NCBI RefSeq assembly: GCF_000953675.1
Contig: NZ_LN679998.1
Span: forward strand, 2,187,268 to 2,251,267
Direction: 5' to 3'
Length of the DNA stretch: 64,000 nucleotides
Source: Paraclostridium sordellii
GTDB taxonomy: Bacteria > Bacillota > Clostridia > Peptostreptococcales > Peptostreptococcaceae
The notes under the pieces are model-generated. The model was given only the letters and a program-made list of their open reading frames with translations. It searched no databases and was not told the DNA's origin. The position numbers were made by a program, and so were the translations under genes. Numbering within the stretch: position 1 is the first letter of the stretch; each line of letters opens with the position of its first letter. This document shows, one piece after another, positions 34,016-42,029 of this stretch.

Positions 34016-35587
34016 TTAGAATCCTACCGGTATTCCAGCGGCCATCCATATTATAAATAATATAGTCCAAGCTATTAAAAATGTCATGGAATATGGTAAC
34101 ATAAGTGATATTACAGTTCCTATTCCAGTATCTTTCTTGTAAGCTTGCATAAATACTATTACCATTGCAAAGTAACTCATAAGCGGTGAAATTATATTTG
34201 TTGAACTATCAGCTATTCTATATGCTGCTTGAACAACATCTGAACCTATTCCTAATTTTAAAAACATCGGTATAAATACCGGTGCCATTATAGCCCATTT
34301 AGCCGATGCAGATCCCATAAATAAATTTATAAAGCCTGTTATAAGCACAAACCCTACTAATAATGGTATTGCACCTATATTTATTGATTGTAAGAATTCA
34401 GCTCCTCTTACAGCTATTATAGTCCCTAGGTTTGTATACTCAAAATACTTTATAAATTGAGCTGCAACAAATGCCAAACATAAATATCCACCCATAGAAC
34501 TCATAGCCTTACTCATGTGAGCTGCTATTTCTTTTTCATTTTTTACAGTTTTAGCTATTTTTCCATAAACTACAGATGGAACAAAGAACAATATAGCTAT
34601 TATTGGTATAAGACCATTCATTAAAGTAGAGTGATCAACTATAGAATTTAAGAAGTTTGGCTTATCTAAATTTCTTAAAAATGAATTTGGCATAGCTACA
34701 AGTATTATTAATCCTACTACCATAAATAATAAAGTTAAGTTTGCAGCTTTCATAGCCTTAGCTTCTTCAGGCTTTATAGTTTGTAAATCACTAGCTCTTG
34801 ATATTCCATCTGAAAATTTAGCATCTTTACTATTATATTTTCCAAGCTTAGGCTCTATAATTTTAGTAGTTATTAAAGTTCCTAATATAGTAATTAAAAA
34901 TGTTGATGCAAACATAAAAAAATAATTTGCAGTAGCGCTTATATTTACTGTTGGATCTATTATATGAGCTGCCTCATTTGTTATTCCTGCAAGCATAGGA
35001 TCCACAGTTCCTATAAGTAAGTTTGCACTAAAACCTCCAGAAACTCCAGCAAAAGCCGCAGCTATACCTGCTAAAGGATGTCTTCCATAAGCCATAAAAA
35101 CTAAAGCCCCTAGTGGAATTAATATAACATACCCTGCATCAGATGCCACATTTGACATTATTCCAAGAAATACAACAGTTGGAACTATAAGCTTTGCTGG
35201 TGTTATACTTACAATTTTTTTAAGAAGTGTTCCTATGTACCCTGAGCTTTCTGCAATCCCAATTCCTAACATACCTACTAACACTACGCCTAATGGAGCA
35301 AATGATGTAAAGTTAGTTACTGCATTTTCTAACATATATTTAAACCCAGTTCCATTTAATAAACTAATCGCTGTTATGGTTTGTTCCTCAAATTTCATAG
35401 TTTCTCTATTTATAAGTCCTGTCGTTATACTTAAATCCATCTTTTCTGCTATTGCAGATATAATTGCTATTGCCACACAAAGCATTGCAAACAAAGTAAC
35501 TGGATGTGGCAACTTATTTCCTATATATTCTACTGAGTCTAGACATTTCATCAAAAGACTCCTTTTTTTAACTTCTGCTTTTCCCAT
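34016..35587 (-). CDS. AbgT-family transporter
   Basis: 523 residues with about 11-13 membrane helices and AbgT/YdaH signatures: PHPVTLFAMLCVAIAIISAI at the start, FASFAPLG-type segment at ~90 (TNFTSFAPLGVVLVGMLGIG), VASDAGYVILIPLGALVF, and MGSASAKWAIMAPVFIPMF near residue 430. Family members move p-aminobenzoyl-glutamate or export sulfonamide-like compounds; the substrate here is not known. It is the first host gene beyond the prophage and stands alone with its own terminator upstream side. Confidence 0.88.
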   Translation of the reverse strand: MGKAEVKKRSLLMKCLDSVEYIGNKLPHPVTLFAMLCVAIAIISAIAEKMDLSITTGLINRETMKFEEQTITAISLLNGTGFKYMLENAVTNFTSFAPLGVVLVGMLGIGIAESSGYIGTLLKKIVSITPAKLIVPTVVFLGIMSNVASDAGYVILIPLGALVFMAYGRHPLAGIAAAFAGVSGGFSANLLIGTVDPMLAGITNEAAHIIDPTVNISATANYFFMFASTFLITILGTLITTKIIEPKLGKYNSKDAKFSDGISRASDLQTIKPEEAKAMKAANLTLLFMVVGLIILVAMPNSFLRNLDKPNFLNSIVDHSTLMNGLIPIIAILFFVPSVVYGKIAKTVKNEKEIAAHMSKAMSSMGGYLCLAFVAAQFIKYFEYTNLGTIIAVRGAEFLQSINIGAIPLLVGFVLITGFINLFMGSASAKWAIMAPVFIPMFLKLGIGSDVVQAAYRIADSSTNIISPLMSYFAMVIVFMQAYKKDTGIGTVISLMLPYSMTFLIAWTILFIIWMAAGIPVGF

Positions 35588-35727
35588 AAAATATCCCCCT
35601 TTTTCTATTTGCTATAATGGTAGCACATCAATGCTATCAAACACAACAAATATTTTTAAAATTCAAATTTATGATGTTTAAAATATTTAAATTTCATTTT
35701 CTTTATTTAACTATTATTATATAAAAT

Positions 35728-35761
35728 AAAAAAGCTACCTTTAATTAAAGGTAGCTTTTTT
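35728..35761 (-). terminator. Terminator of the mrp-like gene
   Basis: Perfect palindrome AAAAAAGCTACCTTTAA / TTAAAGGTAGCTTTTTT, just downstream of the mrp-like gene on the minus strand. Confidence 0.75.
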
Positions 35762-35778
35762 ATTTTATATAATTAAAT

Positions 35779-36594
35779 TTATTTTATTTTTTCAACTATA
35801 GAATTTAAGACTTCATTTAACTCTGGGCTTATATTATCTACTCCATTATGAGTTATATTTACAATTTCTTTTGTCATAGGAAGTTCTCCTAATAAATTTA
35901 AATTCATATCTTTTAAGAATTTTTCTGTTTCTTCTCCATCAAATAATTTTATTTTTTTATTACAATCTGGACATTGTATATAACTCATATTTTCAACTAC
36001 ACCTAATACCTTTACATTAAGCATCTTAGCCATATTAACAGCTTTTGCAACTATCATAGAAATCATATCTTGTGGTACTGAAACCATTATCACTCCATTT
36101 AAAGGTATATTTTGCATTACTGTTAAAGGAACGTCCCCTGTTCCTGGAGGCATATCAATTAATAAGTAATCTAATTCTTCCCACATAACATCTTTATAAA
36201 ATTGTTTTACAGTATTACTTATTATAGGCCCTTTCCATACTATAGCTTGATTTTCATCTCCAACCATAAAGTTAATAGACATTGTTTTTATATTATCACC
36301 AGTAACTATAGGGTATATATCTTTTCCATTTGGAGATACAGCTCTTTCATCTTGTACTCCCATAAGTCTTGGTATACTTGGTCCTGTTATATCTGCATCA
36401 AGTATACCTACTTTATATCCCATCTTATTTAATTGCTTAGCAATAAGAGCTGTTACTGTAGATTTTCCAACTCCACCTTTACCACTCATTATTCCTATTA
36501 CATTTTTTATTTTATTGTTAGGATTATTTTCTATAGTGCATGTTTCTTGTTTATTACAACTGCCTTTTGAAGGGCATGAATTACAGTTTGACAT
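35779..36594 (-). CDS. mrp: Mrp/NBP35-family P-loop ATPase (iron-sulfur carrier)
   Basis: 271 residues from ATG 36594 after AGAGGTAAAGAAT; an upstream start ten codons earlier lacks this spacing. A Cys-rich N-terminus (CNSCPSKGSCNKQETC) precedes the deviant Walker A KGGVGKST (in GIMSGKGGVGKSTVTALIA). DYLLIDMPPGTGDVPL gives the Walker B region and YIQCPDCNKKI the conserved CxxC that holds the bridging cluster. The family transfers Fe-S clusters to target proteins in the cytoplasm. Length is normal. Confidence 0.92.
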   Translation of the reverse strand: MSNCNSCPSKGSCNKQETCTIENNPNNKIKNVIGIMSGKGGVGKSTVTALIAKQLNKMGYKVGILDADITGPSIPRLMGVQDERAVSPNGKDIYPIVTGDNIKTMSINFMVGDENQAIVWKGPIISNTVKQFYKDVMWEELDYLLIDMPPGTGDVPLTVMQNIPLNGVIMVSVPQDMISMIVAKAVNMAKMLNVKVLGVVENMSYIQCPDCNKKIKLFDGEETEKFLKDMNLNLLGELPMTKEIVNITHNGVDNISPELNEVLNSIVEKIK

Positions 36595-36718
36595 ATTCTT
36601 TACCTCTTTTCTTTTGACTTGCATCTTTAATTATTACTAAATATATATAAACTAATACATATTACTTAATTTTTTCATTTTATATATACCCATTTTTTTC
36701 AATTGAAAACATAATTTT

Positions 36719-37489
36719 TTATGTAATTATATTTTTTATAAAAAAATAAAAATCACTTACATATTTACACTTATCTATACTTTGCTTACTTATCCAATCA
36801 TCATGCCTTATTGAGTTTTGATTTGCACTTCCTGGCTGAAAAACATTAGCTATACATCCTACTTTAACTTTATTCTCACTTGATATAGTCCAGTTATATT
36901 TATATTTCAAATCAATATTTTGAATGTATTCATTTACTTGATAAAACAAATCTGAATATATCTCTTTAGCTGACTCTAGTAATAAATCTTCTAAAGTACC
37001 TTTATCTTTGTTATTTGGAAAAAAGTAATTATAAAGATTTATTTTCTTATTTTTAATATTAAAATATCCTTTTTTAAAATCTCCTTTGGTTATAATCATA
37101 TCTTTTTTTATATGCTTAAATTTATTTTCAAAAGCTTTTTCTGCCTCTGTTTGGTCTGCATCAAAAATAGCACATATACTTTCTATCTCTCTAAGTTCTC
37201 CTAAATTCATATTACTGATATATAAATCAATTTCTTTTAAAAGTCTTCCCTCTCCATTTGTACAAATTATAACAGATAAATATTTTTGATTTGTAAAATA
37301 ATTTGGAATAGGAATATATCTATCTAATTTGTCTTTTGTAAAAGGATAAGTCCTAGGTATTTTACGCTTCCACATATTAGGTAGATTTTCTAAATTTTTT
37401 ATTTCTTTAAAATTATTTACCTCTAATATTCTAGCCACACAGTTTGCATCGTGAACTCCTTCAACAAAAAATAATATATTTTTCATCAT
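36719..37489 (-). CDS. TOPRIM-like protein (DUF3226 type), partner of an OLD-like ATPase
   Basis: 256 residues. TOPRIM motifs are visible: E10 in ILFFVEGVHDAN and the DxD pair D110/D112 in ICAIFDADQTEAEK. The C-terminal half is mixed and ends with KQSIDKCKYVSDFYFFIKNI, as in DUF3226 proteins. Its ATG overlaps the ATPase stop codon by four bases, showing co-translation. TOPRIM plus ATPase makes a split form of the OLD/Gabija/PARIS-like nucleases; a defence role is inferred from that relation. Confidence 0.72.
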   Translation of the reverse strand: MMKNILFFVEGVHDANCVARILEVNNFKEIKNLENLPNMWKRKIPRTYPFTKDKLDRYIPIPNYFTNQKYLSVIICTNGEGRLLKEIDLYISNMNLGELREIESICAIFDADQTEAEKAFENKFKHIKKDMIITKGDFKKGYFNIKNKKINLYNYFFPNNKDKGTLEDLLLESAKEIYSDLFYQVNEYIQNIDLKYKYNWTISSENKVKVGCIANVFQPGSANQNSIRHDDWISKQSIDKCKYVSDFYFFIKNIIT

Positions 37490-38523
37490 CTCACATCCTG
37501 ACCTAAAATAGTTCTTATATCTTTTAACTTACTACCTGAAAATCTTGTAGCATTCATATCATTATCTATAGTCTCTATTCTAAAGCAAGCTAATTTCGAA
37601 ATATTATTTTCCATTCCTTCCACTATTGAATCTATAACTTCTAGACTATGTGTCGTACAAATCAATTGAACATTATACTCCATACAAGATTTTACGAACC
37701 ATTTGAAAACATCACTTATCATATCTTTATATATAGCCGTTTCAATTTCATCTATTAATAAAATACCATTTTTAGCATTTATAAGCCCTGATGCTAAAGT
37801 TAGTACCTTTTTCACTCCATCTCCAAAACTAGATAATGGCATTAAGTTATAGATTTTATGGTGAATATATATAGAAGAACTATTTTGTTTTAAGTTAGGA
37901 AGTACTTCAAATCCAATTATATTTTCATCAAATAACTTTAATATCTTTACTATCTTATCTTTATCTCCTTCTTTAATAACTTCAATTGTATTATTTAACA
38001 TATTTTCAATGAAATGATCATAAGGAGTCATATATGTAATCTTTATTAAATTTAAGTCTTCAGATGACCTCATTTGTTTATTTTCTTGAATATATATTTC
38101 TTTATTTAATATTTCTTCATTGTCTTTTTTTAAATTAACATACCCTTCAAAAACTTTGCTATCAAAATAGCTATTTCTACTATTAAAGTCAACCACTTCA
38201 CTTATTTTTCCTTCTATTTTTAATTCATTTTTTATATTATTTATTATAGATTCTATTTGTATATCCCTGATATTATTTTGATTTTTAGGAAATATTTCTA
38301 AAAAAAGTTCAAATTTTGAAATTTTATTACTATCTCGCCTTGAGGCATTTAAAAGCATGTTTTTTATACTGTCTGGTTTTTCTAAAAATGCTATTGACTC
38401 TAAAAGTGATGTTTTTCCACTATTGTTATCTCCAACAATTATATTAATATTTACTAAGTTTTCTATTTCTAAATTGCTTATTCCACGGAATTTCTTTATA
38501 TTTAAATAACTTAAGTAACTCAT
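37486..38523 (-). CDS. OLD-like AAA ATPase, partner of a TOPRIM protein
   Basis: 345 residues. Walker A is GDNNSGKTS at 31-39 after KKFRGISNLEI; an ABC-like signature region LSSFGDGVKKVLTLAS is near 235; Walker B GILLIDEIETAIY starts at 253; a TTHS switch is at 289-292. This is the AAA_15/AAA_21 ATPase type used by OLD-family systems. It lacks its own TOPRIM domain, which is encoded by the overlapping next gene. The gene stands between hfq and mrp, with no transposase nearby. Start codon and ribosome binding site lie in a 29-bp perfect hairpin. Confidence 0.82.
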   Translation of the reverse strand: MSYLSYLNIKKFRGISNLEIENLVNINIIVGDNNSGKTSLLESIAFLEKPDSIKNMLLNASRRDSNKISKFELFLEIFPKNQNNIRDIQIESIINNIKNELKIEGKISEVVDFNSRNSYFDSKVFEGYVNLKKDNEEILNKEIYIQENKQMRSSEDLNLIKITYMTPYDHFIENMLNNTIEVIKEGDKDKIVKILKLFDENIIGFEVLPNLKQNSSSIYIHHKIYNLMPLSSFGDGVKKVLTLASGLINAKNGILLIDEIETAIYKDMISDVFKWFVKSCMEYNVQLICTTHSLEVIDSIVEGMENNISKLACFRIETIDNDMNATRFSGSKLKDIRTILGQDVR

Positions 38524-38582
38524 ATTACCACTCTTTCTTTTATATAATTTAATAAATTATATAAAAGAAAGAGTGGTAATAT
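38522..38582 (-). promoter_or_regulatory. 29-bp perfect inverted repeat covering the ATPase start
   Basis: Two arms of 29 bp, 38522-38550 and 38554-38582, are perfect complements around a 3-base loop. In the minus-strand RNA the 3' arm contains AAAGAGTGG, the only ribosome binding site, and the first two bases of the ATG. No T-run follows, so this is not a terminator. It should hide the start until opened. Confidence 0.7.
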
Positions 38583-38603
38583 AACTTTATTAATTTTTAA
38601 AAT

Positions 38604-38643
38604 AAAAAAAGTCTCAGATAATCAGTTTATCCAAGACTTTTTA
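38604..38643 (-). terminator. Terminator of hfq
   Basis: AAAAAGTCT..GATAA / TTTATC..AGACTTTTT with an internal bulge, followed by T residues in plus orientation and A/T-rich DNA on the minus side. It lies five bases after hfq. Confidence 0.65.
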
Positions 38644-38648
38644 TTTAA

Positions 38649-38909
38649 TTATTTATTTTCATTATTAGAGTTTTTATTGTATCCTTGGTTGTTGTTATTA
38701 GTAAAGTTCATAGGTTTTCCTGGTATTATAGTAGATACTGCATGTTTATATATAAGATTTTGTTGCTTATTTTCACCTTCTAATAAAACTATGTAGCTAT
38801 CAAATCCCTTAACTTGTACTCCATTCATTAAAAATATTGTTACAGGTATTCTTTCTTTTCTTGCATTATTTAAGAATAAGTCCTGTAAATTTAAAACTGT
38901 ATTTTTCAT
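38649..38909 (-). CDS. hfq: RNA chaperone Hfq
   Basis: 86 residues from ATG 38909. An in-frame TTG six codons earlier overlaps the GGAGGG site and is not the likely start. The Sm core is clear: [40 protein letters not shown] (Sm1) and [16 protein letters not shown] (Sm2, with the YKHA motif). The hexameric ring binds small RNAs and mRNAs. A short Asn-rich tail follows. It lies downstream of miaA as in many clostridia. Confidence 0.96.
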   Translation of the reverse strand: MKNTVLNLQDLFLNNARKERIPVTIFLMNGVQVKGFDSYIVLLEGENKQQNLIYKHAVSTIIPGKPMNFTNNNNQGYNKNSNNENK

Positions 38910-38975
38910 TAGTTTAATACCCTCCAAAATGATTTATCGTATTTATTTTTTATTATATATATATTATATTCTATA

Positions 38976-39917
38976 TTACACAACATTTACCTTTTTTTCA
39001 ATATAAGTAATTACATCATCTAAAAGTATTTGCCCATTGTTGTATTGATCTAAATCAAACCATTTAGCATTTTCATACCTTCTAAACCATGTTAATTGTC
39101 TTTTAGCATATCTTCTAGAGTCTCTTTTTATGATTTCAATAGCTTCCTCAAAAGTATACTCTTTATCTAAGTACTTAATAATTTCTTTATATCCTATACC
39201 TTGCATAGAGATTAAGTTTTTACTATATCCCATATTTAATAGTTTTTTTACTTCTTCTACTAAACCTTCCTTAATCATTATATCTACTCTTAAATTAATT
39301 CTTTCATATAAGTGTTTTCTATCTCTATCTAATACAATTATTATAGGCTCATATTTATCATTAAGTTTTAAATCATTACTAAAATCATTCATTTTTTTAC
39401 CACTTAAACATACTTCTAGAGCTCTTATAACTCTTTTTGTATTGTTTTTATGAATTCTAGATGCAGCTTCTTCATCTAATTTCTTTAACTTATCATGCAT
39501 ATAATCTATACCTTTTTCTTCAAGTTCTATTCTCAAAGACTCTCTTAGTTCATTATCAGCATCAGATTTTGCAAAGTCCATATTATATATTAAAGAATTT
39601 AAGTATAGACCAGTTCCTCCAGTTACTAATGGTAATTTTCCTTGTTCTACAATTTCTTTTATATAATTATTTGCCCTTTGTTGAAACTCAGATACTGAAA
39701 AACTAAAATCAGGTTTAACTTCATCTATTAAATAGTGTTTGACTCCTTGCATTTCCTTATCAGTTACCTTTGCACTACCTATATCCATATACTTATATAT
39801 TTGCATTGAGTCTGCTGAAATTATATCCATATTAAGTTTTTTTGCAAGTTGTATAGATAAATTAGTTTTTCCTACAGCAGTTGGTCCTGTTAGTATAACT
39901 AAAGGTATTTTTTTCAT
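38976..39917 (-). CDS. miaA: tRNA dimethylallyltransferase MiaA
   Basis: 313 residues. P-loop GPTAVGKTNLSIQLA at about 11, then DIISADSMQIYKYMDIGSAK, HYLIDEVKPDFSFSVSEFQ, LVTGGTGLYLNSLIYN and a C-terminal RYAKRQLTWFRR. It adds the dimethylallyl group to A37 of tRNAs reading codons that start with U. It follows mutL closely; the 17 bases after the extended mutL frame include GAAGGGAATAGC as ribosome binding site. MiaB, which acts next on the same base, is also in this window. Confidence 0.97.
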   Translation of the reverse strand: MKKIPLVILTGPTAVGKTNLSIQLAKKLNMDIISADSMQIYKYMDIGSAKVTDKEMQGVKHYLIDEVKPDFSFSVSEFQQRANNYIKEIVEQGKLPLVTGGTGLYLNSLIYNMDFAKSDADNELRESLRIELEEKGIDYMHDKLKKLDEEAASRIHKNNTKRVIRALEVCLSGKKMNDFSNDLKLNDKYEPIIIVLDRDRKHLYERINLRVDIMIKEGLVEEVKKLLNMGYSKNLISMQGIGYKEIIKYLDKEYTFEEAIEIIKRDSRRYAKRQLTWFRRYENAKWFDLDQYNNGQILLDDVITYIEKKVNVV

Positions 39918-39933
39918 GCTATTCCCTTCTTTC

Positions 39934-40008
39934 TTACATAATTCTTTTAAACATTTTTTCTATTTCCGTCTTTGATATTTCTACAAATATCGGTCTGCCA
40001 TGTGGTCA
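39934..40008 (-). other. In-frame continuation of mutL past UGA, with SECIS-like hairpin
   Basis: After NPFT the mutL frame reads TGA (40008-40006) and then continues as PHGRPIFVEISKTEIEKMFK and RIM to a TAA at 39934. MutL proteins normally read NPFTCPHGRP here. A hairpin GATATTT-GTAG-AAATATC (39991-39974) starts 14 bases after the UGA; its loop begins with G and lies 21 bases from the UGA, within the range described for bacterial selenocysteine insertion elements. Either selenocysteine replaces the metal-binding Cys or this is a nonsense mutation. Confidence 0.6.
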
Positions 40009-41916
40009 TGTAAAAGGGTTTTTGCACATTTCAATTTGCTTTAATAAACTATTAATTTCCTCTTCATATATAGTATCATTAGCCTTTATAGCCGACTTAC
40101 ATGCCATAGATGCAAACTTTTCACCTTTTAATTCATAACTATTTTTTATTTCTTCTATATTATCGATTATATCTAGTACAAATTTTTCAGATTCAGGACT
40201 TCCAAATATAGTTGGTACACATCTAATCATGATATGATTATTACCAAAAACTTCTATTTCAAAACCAAATTTCATAAATAAATCTATATTTTCTTCAACC
40301 TGTAACATATCTGGATTAGATAGTTCTATAACTATAGGATCTAGTAACATTTGCATATTTATATCCATTTTATAAAACTTGTCCATATATTTTTCATATA
40401 ATACTCTTTCATGAGCTGCATGCTGATCTAGTAAATACATGTTATTACCTTTTTGAAGTACAATATAAGTTTTAAAAATGGTTCCAATAAGAATATATTC
40501 ATTTAAATTAAAGGAATGTTTTTCTTCATTGTATATTTCAACTTGTTCTTCGATTATGTTAGAATTTTTAATTTCACTAAAATCTATTTCTTCTTTTTGT
40601 TTCTTTTCTTCTTCCTCAGACTCTACTTTACTTTCAAGATCTAGTAAATCATTAAAACTATATACCTTATTTAAATCTATAGTTTCATCTAAAATTACTA
40701 TTTCTTTACTTTCTTTATTTTTAAAATCAGTGTTTATATCATTTACCTCTTTTAACTCTTCAAATGTATAAGTCTGACTTTGGTATTCTTTTTCTAAATT
40801 ATTTAATATACCTTGGTTTAAATTTTCTTTATTAACTGGTTCACTTTTATTGTTGATACAAAATTCTATATTTGGACTTTTATAAGTAACTTCTTTTTTA
40901 TCAAAAGATTCATACTTGCCAATTAAATTTGATCTAATTAAAATTTTTCTTATAAGTTCCTTAAGTTCTACATATATTTGTTGTTCATTTTCAAATTTCA
41001 GTTCAAGTTTAGTAGGATGTATATTTACATCTATCTTAGAAGGTTCTATTTCTATATTTAAGAAACAGACTGCATGTTTATTTATTGGTATAAGCGACTT
41101 ATATCCTTCACTTATAGAATCTAGTATAACTTTACTTTTTACATATCTTTTATTTATATATATATGTTGTAAGTTTTTGTTAGCTCTATATACATTGTTA
41201 TTGCCTATATATCCACTTATCTTAAAAAATTGGCCAGTATGATTTATTTCTACTAAATTTTCAGTTATATCTTTCCCATAAATACTTCTTATTGTATTTA
41301 TAAGCTTTCCATCCCCAGGTGAGTTTAGCATAGTTTTTTTATTATTTATATATTTTATACTCACATGAGGATTTCCTATTGCTAACTTATTTATTAAATC
41401 ACTTATATTTATGGTCTCTGCATGTGTTGATTTTAAAAACTTTTGTCTAACTGGAGTATTGAAAAATAAATCTCTAACAATTATTGTAGTTCCAGTATTA
41501 GTTCCCACAGGCTCCTTAGATTTTATATTCCCACCTTCAACTAGAATTTTTGTTCCAACAGCTTCATCTTTAGGTTTTGTAATCATTTCTATTTTAGATA
41601 CAGATGCTATTGATGCCAATGCCTCTCCTCTAAATCCTAAGGAATATAAATCGTATAAATCATCTATCTTATTTATTTTACTAGTTGCATGTCTTAAAAA
41701 ACTTTTTTCTACTTCACTTGATTCTATACCATTTCCATTATCCGTTATCCTAATAAGTTTTTTTCCACCATCTTCTATTTCAACTATTATTTTTTTACTT
41801 TTCGCATCTACAGAGTTTTCTATAAGTTCTTTAACAACAGATGCTGGTCTTTCAACAACTTCTCCTGCTTGTAACTGATTTATTGTAGCTTCATCTAATA
41901 TATTAATTCTAGACAT
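40006..41916 (-). CDS. mutL: DNA mismatch repair protein MutL (ends at UGA in the CPHGRP motif)
   Basis: 636 residues to the UGA, 660 if it is read through. The GHKL ATPase N-terminus is intact (IENSVDAKSKKIIVEIEDGG, RITDNGNGIE, LGFRGEALASIASV). A long acidic linker (~345-465) leads to the C-terminal endonuclease domain with DQHAAHERVLYEKY from ~497 and FASMACKSAIKAND. The CPHGRP motif, whose Cys and His bind metal, is split by the stop. Without read-through the protein loses the last 24 residues and probably endonuclease activity. MutL couples mismatch recognition by MutS to strand incision. It follows mutS on the same strand. Confidence 0.95.
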   Translation of the reverse strand: MSRINILDEATINQLQAGEVVERPASVVKELIENSVDAKSKKIIVEIEDGGKKLIRITDNGNGIESSEVEKSFLRHATSKINKIDDLYDLYSLGFRGEALASIASVSKIEMITKPKDEAVGTKILVEGGNIKSKEPVGTNTGTTIIVRDLFFNTPVRQKFLKSTHAETINISDLINKLAIGNPHVSIKYINNKKTMLNSPGDGKLINTIRSIYGKDITENLVEINHTGQFFKISGYIGNNNVYRANKNLQHIYINKRYVKSKVILDSISEGYKSLIPINKHAVCFLNIEIEPSKIDVNIHPTKLELKFENEQQIYVELKELIRKILIRSNLIGKYESFDKKEVTYKSPNIEFCINNKSEPVNKENLNQGILNNLEKEYQSQTYTFEELKEVNDINTDFKNKESKEIVILDETIDLNKVYSFNDLLDLESKVESEEEEKKQKEEIDFSEIKNSNIIEEQVEIYNEEKHSFNLNEYILIGTIFKTYIVLQKGNNMYLLDQHAAHERVLYEKYMDKFYKMDINMQMLLDPIVIELSNPDMLQVEENIDLFMKFGFEIEVFGNNHIMIRCVPTIFGSPESEKFVLDIIDNIEEIKNSYELKGEKFASMACKSAIKANDTIYEEEINSLLKQIEMCKNPFT

Positions 41917-41988
41917 AATCTCACCTCACTTTATATTTTAGTATAAAAAATTATATCTTTTTAATAATTATATTCTTGTACCTGTTAG

Positions 41989-42020
41989 AATAAGGATTAT
42001 AGCTAGCTATAATCCTTATT
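41989..42020 (-). terminator. Terminator-like palindrome after mutS
   Basis: Perfect palindrome AATAAGGATTATAGCT / AGCTATAATCCTTATT between mutS and mutL. It is followed on the minus strand by CTAACAGG rather than a T-run, so it may be weak or regulatory. Confidence 0.5.
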
Positions 42021-42029
42021 AATTTTAAT

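Noticed and set aside
38522..38582. Insertion sequence ends or Rho-independent terminator
   Set aside because: There is no transposase or target duplication, the loop is three bases, no T-run follows, and the arm covers a start codon.
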